Below are positions 12,440-22,629 of a stretch of 64,000 nt of DNA, piece after piece; within the stretch, counting starts at the first letter, position 1, and the number at the start of each line of letters is the position of its first letter. A program made the position numbers and the translations under genes. The stretch comes from Sipunculus nudus (lineage: Eukaryota > Annelida > Sipuncula > Golfingiida > Sipunculidae): contig CM049314.1 of the NCBI GenBank assembly GCA_026874595.1, positions 62,105,300-62,169,299 on the forward strand, in the 5' to 3' direction. A model generated the notes under the pieces. It was given only the letters and a program-made list of their open reading frames with translations, was not told the DNA's origin and did no database searches.

Positions 12440-12920
12440 TATATCTGTCAATATATCGTGTTATCTAATGTTATCTCAAAAGTACTTGAAAGGACAATTA
12501 ATGAACAATTTAAAAATTATTTGAAAATTATTAATCTGATATACCCACTTCAATCAGGATTTCTTACCTCACATTCAACACATACATGTCTTACTTATCT
12601 TACTGATTATATAAAATTGGAAACTGAGAAAGGTAATTTAACCGGCATGGTACTGTTAGATCTGCAAAAGTCTTTCGACACGGTAGATCATATAATAATG
12701 TGTAAAAAGATGAAGCTTTTGATGGCTCAGCATTCATAGTCTCAGGTAAAGAAAAGTCTGAAATTGAATTAAGACTAAGTCATGAATTAGAGTATGTACA
12801 TAAGTGGTTAAATGATAATACATTATCTTTACACTTAAGCAAAAGAGAGTCTATTTTATTTGGCAGGAAAAGAAAGGTGCAAGTTGTAATTCTAAAACCT
12901 TTTAGAAACCCTTTGAATTG
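12440..12920 (+). pseudogene. Non-LTR reverse transcriptase fragment, internally deleted
   Basis: The frame from about 12461 gives SKVLERTINEQFKNYLKI, then YPLQSGFLTSHSTHTCL, then GMVLLDLQKSFDTVDH. These are the classic finger/palm motifs of non-LTR reverse transcriptases ('Q.GF...ST', 'D..KAFDTV.H'). At about 12715 the frame shifts, and from 12721 it continues with DGSAFIVSGK...HELEYVHKWLNDNTLSLHLSK and ESILFG, which normally follow the YADD box. The catalytic YADD and the sequence around it are missing, so the copy is dead. The style fits Jockey/CR1-type elements rather than the L1-type LINE at 22.6-25.3 kb. Confidence 0.8.
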
Positions 12921-13330
12921 CAGTTATTTTAAATATATTATTATATTTACTGTATTAGTTATTCAAGAATGATAATAAGCTTTAAAAATTAGTCATCTAA
13001 AAGTCTAAAAGTACTAGTGCAAGTTTTAAGAAAGTGGTTAAACGAAACCTGAGGAGTAATACTGAGGCAAAATAAAACAGTGAATATGTGTTTTTAACTT
13101 TATAAAGAAAATAACTGTAATAAGGCTATGCGTATCTGCATGCGTTTATTTACTTATCAGGTTAATGTTTTTATATGCACTTTCTATTACTCAGCAATCA
13201 GTCATAACATAGTTTTCATAGTTTATTACATTCAGACTGATTGATAATATCAAGTTTTTTCTATCATTTTACGTCATATTCTCTCAATACTCTACATATA
13301 TACTTTTGAATGGACTTCGGAGTATCTTGC
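12921..13330. other. AT-rich spacer
   Basis: Nothing recognised. It may include decayed 3' sequence of the adjacent retrotransposon fragment. Confidence 0.4.
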
Positions 13331-13672
13331 TCACCTTCATTTAATATATTTTAATTTTTAGCTAGTTAATCTAATTATGATTGTAGTCAGTGTGATTGCT
13401 AGTCAAAATGTCATAATGGAGATTTTTAATCCTGTGATATCTGTTGTACTAGTCAGTAAATAACTAGTTTAAGTTATTATTTATTCATAAACTCATGTAT
13501 TTTTTAATGTATTTCTCAGCTTCTTTTAATTTAATATCTTTAACTAGTTTAATCTAGTATAATCGTAGTCAGTGTGATTACTAGTCAAATTGTCATGTTT
13601 GATATTTTGTATTATAAATGGTGATAATTACTCTAGTCATTAATTAAATGACTAGTCGGTATATATGTTTAT
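13331..13672. repeat. Two tandem ~180-bp repeats with tagtcagtgtgattgctagt
   Basis: The block at about 13331-13490 is repeated at about 13518-13672 with moderate divergence. The best matching core is tagtcagtgtgatt(g/a)ctagtcaaa, followed by a second 'actagtc' word about 60 bases on. No coding content. Confidence 0.65.
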
Positions 13673-14227
13673 TAATTTAATAAATTTATTATACTTTTGT
13701 TTACCATTTTATATTTGACAACAACTGTGACATGAGAATTACCATTCAGTTTTTTTAGGTACCTATCTAGTCAATGGTAAATTATATGGTTTACATTTAT
13801 GGTCTATTTATTGTTGTAATTTCTAATTTGCTCCTTGCATCTTTCATGTTGGCAGCTATATGACCACTATAGAAAAAAGATTCTTTTAAACTTTTTAGTT
13901 CTGTTCTAGGTGCATGTCGGGATATATGTAAAATATGTCATTGTATCTAATATTTCATAAATAATGTTATATAGACCGATTACTATAAAAATAATTCCGC
14001 TCGTTTGTAGAATTGGGCATCTTAGTGTTACAGTATTCAAGTACAGCCATCTAAACCATTTTAAACGTTTAAATACTGCTTACTGATGGTCATCATATGT
14101 AACCCAGAGAGTGCAGTTAAAACTCCAATATTTATACTTCTTCCGATCTTTCTTATGAACTCCTATATTATTGCTCAGGTGCTTCTATAAAATTGTTATA
14201 TTTCTTCAGGAGCCTGATGGGAGCTCT
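13673..14227. other. AT-rich spacer
   Basis: No feature recognised between the 180-bp repeat pair and the 32-bp minisatellite. Confidence 0.4.
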
Positions 14228-14480
14228 GATAACGTTATCCTTCTATATGATAAAGCCCTGATTACGTTATCCTTCTACATGATAAAGCCATGATAACTTT
14301 ATCCTTCTATATAATGCAGCTCTGATATTGTTATCATTCTATATGATAAAGCCCTGTTATCCTTCTATATGATAAAGCCATGATAACGTTATCCTTCTAT
14401 ATGATAAATCTCTGGTAACTTTATCGTTCTATTTGATAAAGCACTGCATGATAACGTTATCGTTCTATATGATAAAGTAT
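14228..14480. repeat. 32-bp minisatellite with a palindromic core
   Basis: There are about eight copies of gataacgttatccttctata plus tgataaagccct-like text. They start near 14228, 14260, 14292, 14323, 14351, 14382, 14414 and 14450. Several copies keep the perfect 12-bp palindrome GATAACGTTATC. The fifth copy has lost the left half of the palindrome. Confidence 0.85.
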
Positions 14481-14737
14481 GAAATCCGATAAATATCAAC
14501 TTTTGCATGTATATCCTTTTCGAGGGATTTGAAAGGAAATCCTTTATAGTTTTTGAATCCCGGTTCCCGATATATACACATATCCCTTAACGATATATCC
14601 CTGTCTTTACGCAGTATCATTTTTTAAACTTGATGCCGCTGTTGTAACATATAAGACTATATAGAGGTAATAGCAACTACTTAAAGTGCTGTCACCTACT
14701 TTAAAATATTACTATAGCTGCTCCTGTTTTTTTTATT

Positions 14738-14740
<3 letters not shown>

Positions 14741-14783
<43 letters not shown>

Positions 14784-14790
14784 ATATATT
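14741..14790. repeat. (TA)n microsatellite
   Basis: A run of TA dinucleotides grading into TG/TA at its right end. Confidence 0.9.
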
Positions 14791-15684
14791 ATAAAATTTA
14801 TTGATGTACATAACCTACAAGCATCGATCCTGTTATTTTAATCTTTCTAATATTTTGATACCTTACCCAATGCATCCTTAGGTATACCAAACGTTTCTAC
14901 AAACTTTCTCTAAAACAAGGAACTCTCGGAATCTTTCAACAAGGTACACTTTTAGGGCAATGCCAAACCATTATATATCAGTTTGGGGTTGCCACTGTAT
15001 AAGTGGAAGGTAACAGTGAATATGCACAGAATGCATGCGAATGACCCGTGTTTGGTGTTGATGATTGAGTGCAACTTCCAAATAAACATTGCACTGGGCC
15101 GGGCGGGGTGGGGGGGGGGGGCCTAAACCTTATATCAGGGTACAAAGTAATTGGGTGAATGAACAGGGCTTCCACTCACGGTATTAACTATAGCAGATTC
15201 TTTGCTTCGCTGGCATAAGAAAGGCTAGTGACTGCCAGATCAGAAGTATGCTTATCGGTACAAGATTAATGGCTACCGAGTGGTGCATTCATAACTTGTT
15301 ATAAATCATAACGGGAATGGTCTGGAATAAGGTCTGTCTGGAGCCAGTGCAGGCACATTAAAGTAGTCTAATTAGTATGCCAGTATCCCATGCTTAACCT
15401 TGAGTCAAGAAGGCTATTATTATGATTATGCAATCAGAGAGAGGAACACTTTGTTCATTGGTTTTATCATTAATCGTTGAAATATAAATATATGATAATT
15501 AACGGTTATCTGATTTGCCAGTTATTATAAATTCACAACAAGTGGCCATGACACTCAGCTAATTTTGACTGGGTGCTCATGTTTTTAATAATGTTGTATA
15601 TTGTCTGTGAGTGTAGCCTATGGCTAAAGTTACAGTGTTGAAAAAATTGACAGAAAATAAAAATTTCAGGATTCATAGAGGATC
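14791..15684. other. Non-coding spacer
   Basis: A G-rich run lies at about 15100-15121. No exon recognised. Confidence 0.4.
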
Positions 15685-17462
15685 AATTTTTACCTTGTCT
15701 GTCTGGGTGCTCAAAATCATGTTTCTGGTCCATAGCTAGCAGAATATAGGTCACCATGATCCAATTTCAGGTTTTCATGGAGAATTGTGAAGGATTTCCT
15801 TGAATGTCATGTTAGAAGAGTCTAGGGCTAATGGATACAATTTGTGCCATGTCTGGCCGGGTGCGCATAACCATTTTCCAGCCCATAGGTCACACAATAT
15901 ATAGGCCACCAAGACCTAATTTCAGGTTTCCAAGGACACTTGAATGGGACCTCCTTGAATTATATGTGAACATTTTCTAGGCCTAATGGATACGATTTGT
16001 GCCCTGTCTGACTGTCTCGGTGCTTATATGACATCTTTTCTGATAGGTTGCAAAATAAAGGTCATGGTGACCAAATTTCAGTTTCCAAGGACACTGGCCA
16101 AGGACAGCTCAGAATGTTACATAAGAAGATTCTAGGCCTAGCAGATACAATGTTGCCCTGACTGACTGTATTGGTGCTTACAGACTTCTTTTCCTAAAAA
16201 GTCACAAAATATAGGTCATGGTAACTTAATTTCAGTTTTCCACAGACATTTGCCAATTACGTCTCAGAATGTTACATTACAAGATTCTAGGCCTAACAAA
16301 TACAATGTGTGCCCTACCTTACTTTCTGGGTGCTCAAAATCCTGTTTTGAGCCTGTAGGTCACAAATGTAGGTCACCATGACCTAATTTCGGGTTTCGAA
16401 GGAGTTTTGCCTAGGACCTCCCAGGATGGCGCATTAGAAGATTGTAAGCCTAAAAGGATATGATTTGTGGCCATCTGACATCCAAGAGGCTCCAAATCAG
16501 GTTTTTGTCTCTAAGGTCACAAAATGTAGGTCACTATGACCTAATTTCACTAGACCCTCCCAGGAAATTGTGTAAAAATATTCTAGGCCTAACAGATACA
16601 AATTGTCACCATCTGACATTTAGGGTGTTCAAACATCTTTTTCCTATAGGTCGCAGAATATAGATCACAGTGACCTAATATCAGGTTCCCATGGAGATTT
16701 GTCTAGAAACTCCATGGATATTGAGTTAAGAGATTCTAGGCCTTACAGATACGAGTTGTCCCCATCTGACATTCAGGGTACTCGAAATCATGTTTTTGGC
16801 CTGTAGGTCACAAAATATAGGTCACCATGACTTAATTTCGGGTTCCCAAGGAGAATTGCCTAGGACATCTCTTAATGTCATGTTGGAGGACTCTAGGCCA
16901 TATCAATTCAACTTGTGCCCTGCCTGACTGTCTGGATGCTAAAAACCAAGATTTCGGCCCGTAGGTCATAAAATATAGGTTACCATGACGTAATTTCAGG
17001 TTTCCAAGGAGATTTGTCTAAAAAATCCAGGGAAATGGTGTTAGAAGATTCTAGGCCTCACAGTTACGATTTGTCTCCATCTGACATTCAGGGTGATCAT
17101 ATGACATCTTTTCTCTACATCGCACAATATAGGTCACAGTGAGCTAGTTTCGGGTTTCAAAGGACATTTGCCTAGGATCTCCCAATATGTCAGGTTAGAG
17201 GTTTTTACGCCTGATGGATACAATTTGTGCCCCGTCTGCCTGTCTTGGTGCTCAAACTCATGTTTTCGGCCCATAGGTCACAAAATATAGGTCACCATGA
17301 CCTAATTTTGGAGATTTGCCCAGGACCTCCCTGGATGTACAGTTAGAAGTTTCTAGGTCTAACGGTTACGATGTGTGCCCTGTTAACGGACGGACGGCCG
17401 GACAACCGGACGGACGCCGGACAAAGAGTGATCGCTATAGCTCAGATGACTTACAGTCAGCT
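15685..17462 (+). repeat. Array of ~155-bp diverged repeats with unique tail
   Basis: About eleven units follow each other. Each contains, in order, 'tctaggcctaac(a/g)gatac', 'ttgtgccctgtctgactgtc', 'gggtgctcaaaatcatgttt', 'cccataggtcacaaaatata' and 'ggtcaccatgacctaatttc'. Spacing between equivalent words is about 150-165 bases and divergence is high, so the array is old. It ends at 17380-17462 with GGACGGACG-type simple repeats, then atcgctatagctca and cagtcagctg(t)gcta. That tail is shared with the window's first 345 bases. Some units leave one frame open for about 60 codons by chance; no protein is proposed. Confidence 0.85.
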
Positions 17463-17489
17463 GTGCTAATAAAGGAAGCTCTAAAAGTT

Positions 17490-17661
17490 TAAATAGAAAG
17501 ATTCTTCAACGGGGAAAATCAATGTAGTGCCCACATCAGCTCGGGACAAGTGACCACTTTACAGAATATAGAGGTCCCCACATTAGATAAACATAATAAA
17601 AGTGCCCACTTTATAGAGGTATCCACGTTACGGAGGTGGCCACTAAGAGCGGTTCGACTGT
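17490..17661 (-). mobile_element. Tigger/pogo-like terminal fragment
   Basis: On the minus strand this begins TA-CAGTCGAACCGCTCTTAG and continues with 'ggccacctccgtaacgtgga' and 'tacctctataaagtgggcac'. The CAGTCGAACC start next to a TA target site, followed by 'cacctctataaagtgg', is typical of pogo/Tigger DNA transposon ends. The opposite end and any transposase were not found nearby. Confidence 0.5.
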
Positions 17662-18074
17662 ATTTAGTTATATAATCGGCCGCTTGACTTTGAAATATCG
17701 AATGTATTGAAAAATCCTTTTTTATCTAAAATTAAACAGAAGGTTTCAAGAAAAGATTTACAAAGCAAGACCACTGTAGAGTTTAGTAGGTAGCGTACCT
17801 TATCTATTTTTCAGTGATGTCACACGAGTCTCGCCTCATTCAGGACATTTTGCCAGTTCATGACGTCAGAAGGCGGCCGGCCAAGAACCCTTCAGCTCCC
17901 ATTGTCATCACCGTAGATTACTATCTTGGAAGAATTCACGAATTTGTAAGGTTTTAAGCATGCACAACTGCTTGTAGTGGTAGTAGTATGATAACACTAG
18001 TAGAAGTTGGTAGTATTTGATGTAGCCATATGTCATTGTTGGTGTAATACGTGTGTAACGGGTAAAAATAGAAA
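17662..18074. other. Non-coding spacer
   Basis: Nothing recognised. Confidence 0.4.
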
Positions 18075-18200
18075 TAGGGTCGAATGTGGATTCGAATCCG
18101 TAACCTGGGACACACGATTCAGACGTTCTACAGCTTCCCGAATAAAGCAAGATTCATTAGCAAGGCCAGTAGGAATGCTCATGTGTGCACGGTTACATTA
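18075..18200 (-). mobile_element. tRNA-derived SINE, copy 1
   Basis: On the minus strand, tagaacgtctgaatcgtgtg leads into the box-B-like ggattcgaatcc, which is a perfect 12-bp palindrome here. The spacing is that of a tRNA D-stem to T-loop. A second copy lies at 18330-18465, so this is a repeat and not a functional tRNA gene. The acceptor stem cannot be closed. Confidence 0.5.
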
Positions 18201-18329
18201 ACCCCCCTTTCCAGGAAAGCTCTCTCCCCAGAACGTGGGAATCTATCTCGTGGGTCACACAGGGAACTTGGTCGGGCATTATGCCACGACACCACCTTTC
18301 CGGATCCCACCGCTACCACCATTGTAATA

Positions 18330-18465
18330 GATGAAAATAAAAACACGGCCGAATGTAGATTCAAATCCGTAACCTGTGGGACACAAGTCAGACGTTCTAT
18401 ACAAGTTCGCAAATAAAGCAGGATTTATAGGCTAGAAGAAACGCTTTCATGTGCACGGTTACACA
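18330..18465 (-). mobile_element. tRNA-derived SINE, copy 2
   Basis: This repeats copy 1 with changes: 'gaatgtagattcaaatccgt', 'agacgttctata', 'aaataaagca' and 'catgtgcacggttacac' recur in the same order. Box B is weakened to gattcaaatcc. Confidence 0.5.
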
Positions 18466-20381
18466 TTTTATATTTAGACAAATACACACAATTGAATATA
18501 AAATATTAATCTATATCCTTACCAGTAATTTCTTGTGAGCTTCATAGAAATGTTATAAATGTTGGTACATGTACCAAAATTCGTATGACTCTGAAATATT
18601 GACTAATTTGCCGTTCGATAACATTACTTATATGAAGACCTGACCATTACAGGGGTCCTCTCCATTACAGAAAAAACTCCATAAATAACAACGCACACAG
18701 TTACCACCGGTGTCATTTATAAAGGGGTAGCTTGTCCTTCTTCTATAAAACACAGTGTTTAGGACTGGCATGATGTAATCACTTTTTCGGACTGAGAAGA
18801 ATCTTAAAAAGTATCATGTTAATCAACTGATAAGTCAAACTGAACTTTTTTCCTAAGCTGTAATGTAAGGAAAAATTCACATAGATTTTGAATACCTATT
18901 GATATGTTTTAAATTAAGTGCCCTCTTAATATCTTACCTTTTTAATTTGCTTCCTGTTGAAGAAGAAGTGCCACTTTTTTGATTACTAACTACTCTACTA
19001 ATTTAGATAATTTATCGAGAATCGCTTACCGATAATAGATATTAACCTTGAGCCCAATAGCCAGTCATATCAGGCATATATATATTAATAATCCATCGAA
19101 TCTTATCTCTCAGCTGTATTTCAACGGGTCGATGCATTTTATACATTTTTGTTTAAATATGCCTTTCTGTGAAGAGACAATGGTTCTCTAAGTTTTGAAA
19201 ATGTTCAGCATGTAACCAAATCTCAGATATATATGTTATGGTAAAATATAGTGTGCACTCTGATATAGTGTTATGTTCTGCATTTTTATATGCATAATCC
19301 ACTAAAATATGTTAAAAATGCGTAAAAATTGTTGGTTACTTCACAATTAATTTGAATGACAGTTCATGTTTATGCATTTTATCTACCTGTCATACCAGAA
19401 GCCTGACAAAGCTTGACATACAGCTTTTAAATATCTGCTTAGTGACACAGACTGCAGGAAGCTTGTACTTGATGGTTTGTTAACTTTAACAAAATGTTGT
19501 GAACAATATATAAAGTATAGCTGATGTAATTAAGGTTTATAACACACCTGTTAATGTTGGTCCCTCCTACAGAAAGGCTAGATGAAACCGACGTCCATCA
19601 TTCTAATTGTTCATATATTTGGTATTTCCAATATACAAAAATCTAGGGAATGGGGGGGGGGGGGGATGAAGGGGGATATATCCCCGGCACGCCCCCGCAT
19701 GTAACAATCTGATATCTTTTCAATGAACAGCATTTGAATAGTACCAATGACACTAATTGTTTTGTTATATACAAATGTTTCTTCATCGCTACAAGCCTGC
19801 GTTTTCATTTACTCCAGAACGAAAAGGCGGGCATGCTTACGACGTTTTGCTGGATAGCGATGGTAAGTTTTTATTCTGTTACTTATCTTGAAGAGAATAT
19901 ATACTGACTTTTCACGCCGGAATAAATAGTTACAATAGTGGTGTTAGTCAATCGCATCCCTTGATTCAGCATTTCTTCTCTTGTTGGATTGTTTTTCTTG
20001 CTTTTAAAGAAATTACCCAAGATCCTAATTTTCACTCCTAGTTCACTCCCTGTAGAGTCAAGGCAAATCTTATTTAGTTTGATGCTCAATAATGGCTGGT
20101 GTTTATTGTTCTGAACATCTCAAACACCTTAGGTTCGTTTATCAAAAGATCAACAAGGAATGACATCTAAAGCACATATATAACATGAAAGTTAGGAGAA
20201 AAGGCAGGGCGTAAATTATATTACCATTAAAGAAAAAGGCAATTGTCTTGACCTTAAGTTAGATTTATATAAATTTTCATGGATACATTTTCCCATGTAG
20301 GTGTCCTTTGCTTTCAAAAGATTGATTTTTAACACTTCATGCAGGATAGGCAGCAGTTGATAATAGTCAGATTTTATTTAG

Positions 20382-20386
<5 letters not shown>
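18466..20386. other. Non-coding spacer
   Basis: No exon recognised. There is a G-run at about 19650-19665. Minus-strand frames at 19611-19808 and 19883-20089 show no family features. Confidence 0.4.
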
Positions 20387-20427
<41 letters not shown>

Positions 20428-20450
20428 CATACATGTATGTATGTATATAT
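20387..20450. repeat. (TA)n microsatellite
   Basis: A run of TA dinucleotides followed by TACA/TGTA-type variants. Confidence 0.9.
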
Positions 20451-21240
20451 CCAAAGTTTAAACAAACAAATTGCATTTTGCTAATCATGAATATGAATAA
20501 ATTTATACAATGAAATAACATAACTTTACCTTGGGGGTTGGGAATCCCCAACCATGTCATCCATGTTCTACCGACACATGATAAAACATAAAGTATTACC
20601 TTATGCTATAGTATTGTCTTTATTGGACCACTAGATGACTGGAAGTTAAAAAGTTTCTCTGATTGAAAATAAAGTCCACAGAATGATCAGTCAACGCTGT
20701 TAGGAGCTATCATATTGCGTGTTTTTATTTTGCAGTGTGCATGTAATTTCAGTCAAGCCGAAATGTTTTCTGATTTTCTTCCTGAACGGTAAAAATAAAC
20801 AATTTGAGTTCATTAACATTAGAATGATCTAATAATCATATGGCCTACTTAGACTGGCCTTTCTTTTAGTGTGCATGTTCATAATAGCTTGATGGCAAAC
20901 CTTACCGAAAACGCACTAGTAATCTGATATCTGAAATTTTATTTTGGCATGTGTGGGAGGTGCGTCAGATGGTATTTCAAGGAATCAACTGTAAGCAGTA
21001 AAGACATTTATTGTAATAAATCAATTGTATAACCAATGATCCTGTGAACGAATTATCTTAACGCCTCGAAGGGCACGGCTCCAGGCCTGTACAAATAGTT
21101 AAATAAAGTAGCAAATATGCAAATAACTCCCAGTGTCTCTGGTCCACGATTCACGTCACTATGGGCCACAGTTTGATTTGAAGTTGTGACAAAACACTTC
21201 ATCATGGCGCTGTATTTAGAATAAGATTCAAACCAAATAC
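20451..21240. other. Non-coding spacer, 3' flank of the minus-strand gene
   Basis: No AATAAA signal lies close behind the stop at 21241 on the minus strand. Nothing else recognised. Confidence 0.4.
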
Positions 21241-21699
21241 TTATGCTAATATAGGATCTTTTTCCTCAATATTTGTGCGCTCAGATGATTCATCTTTGCC
21301 ATGGACCGTCGTCAGTGTTCGATACACTGATATGGACGTTGGTAATCCGACATGGTCTTCATCACTGGCGGATTTAGCGAGGATGGCCTTTTTGCCTAAA
21401 AATCTAGGAAACAGAATACTAATATTAATGACATTATTCCCTAATTGATAAAAAAGCAGCATTTTGCATCAGTGAAAATCATGCAATTTAAAATAACCTA
21501 GATTGTGCTATTACGGCTATTTTTAAAAGAATTTCTATACTATGTGATGGGGAAAGACAATGCAATATCGTACCTTCGGCCGGGCCGTCTTGTTTCATAA
21601 ACATCCACACCTGAAATGTATTAATCAACACATAGAACTAGAACATTATATTAAAAAGTGAAAATAGATAAAGCTTTGCTTGGACACCCGGGAGGTGTT

Positions 21700-21755
<56 letters not shown>

Positions 21756-22068
21756 ACGTGTGTCATATACAAACCGTTACATTCTATTTATAGAACAATT
21801 GAGAAATAAATTTTAAATGGACACTTTACCATGAGACATGACTTGATTGTCATTTAACCTTACATATTTTACTTAAATGACCCTTAAGATGGGTTTTATT
21901 TTTTGTCCCTAATATCCGCGCTGAACGTCTGAACAATTCGTCGTCCAAATGCACTTCTAGGAATCTCCCCGACTTTTGGCGCTGACATCTACTTTTGAGG
22001 TGGGCCTTGTAAAGACAGACACTTAAAGACGTCACCCAGAATATCACTGTTTTAACAGCGTTATACGC
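21241..22068 (-). CDS. Unrecognised spliced gene, last three exons
   Basis: Three minus-strand exons join in frame. Exon A (22068-21864, or starting at 22005) ends GHLSKI plus one base before the strong donor gtaagg. Exon B (21610-21574, 37 bases) has acceptor tacatttcag and donor gtacga and encodes VDVYETRRPGR. Exon C (21403-21241) follows the good acceptor tctgtttcctag and encodes FLGKKAILAKSASDEDHVGL and onward, ending EEKDPILA and a stop. The phases agree at both junctions (1 then 2), which is unlikely by chance. Exon A starts with a hydrophobic stretch (VIFWVTSLSVCLY) followed by basic residues, so a membrane protein with a hydrophilic acidic tail is possible. I recognise no domain and propose no function. 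Upstream exons were not found. Confidence 0.55.
21704..21753. repeat. (TA)n microsatellite in an intron
   Basis: A pure TA run between exons A and B of the minus-strand gene. Confidence 0.95.
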
Positions 22069-22629
22069 CTGCAAGCAACAAGAATAATCTCTATAAAAAG
22101 ATATATATCAGATCTATATCAGACCAGAGCTTCCGTAATTGTTTTACCCCAGACATTTTAAGACAGTGCCACAAGGTAGCTGTAAAGTGAAAGCAACGCT
22201 TGGTCTTAAGTGTCTTCGTATTTTCACCTTTAACTGAAATTTACAGTTGAAATGAACTCGCATATCGTGAGGAACTAGTCTAATTTGCTAATAGTCAATT
22301 GTGATAATATAGAGCACATTTGCTCTTTATATATATTTTTTTCATGAATGTCCAAGAGTGTATAATGTATATAAGAATCATTCGTGCTCAATTAAATTGT
22401 ATCCCATGGAGAACCTGAGTCACCAAGTACCCTAGACTCCCGCATATTTCATCTGGATTGGTAGACGGATCAGGTCATTTTCCACTCTATTATCTACACA
22501 AAACCAACTGGTGTATAATCTACAAGCATTGCTTACAGCATCACTTTGACCCGGATGATACACAAGTATACCTTTCATTTAAACTAAGTGATAGTATTGT
22601 TAAACCAGAAATTGTATCATGCCTAGAAA
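22069..22629. other. Non-coding spacer
   Basis: No upstream exon of the minus-strand gene could be recognised here. Confidence 0.35.

Noticed and set aside
15685-17462. A CRISPR-like array
   Set aside because: The repeats are ~155 bases, diverged and directly adjacent, without unique spacers, and the genome is eukaryotic.
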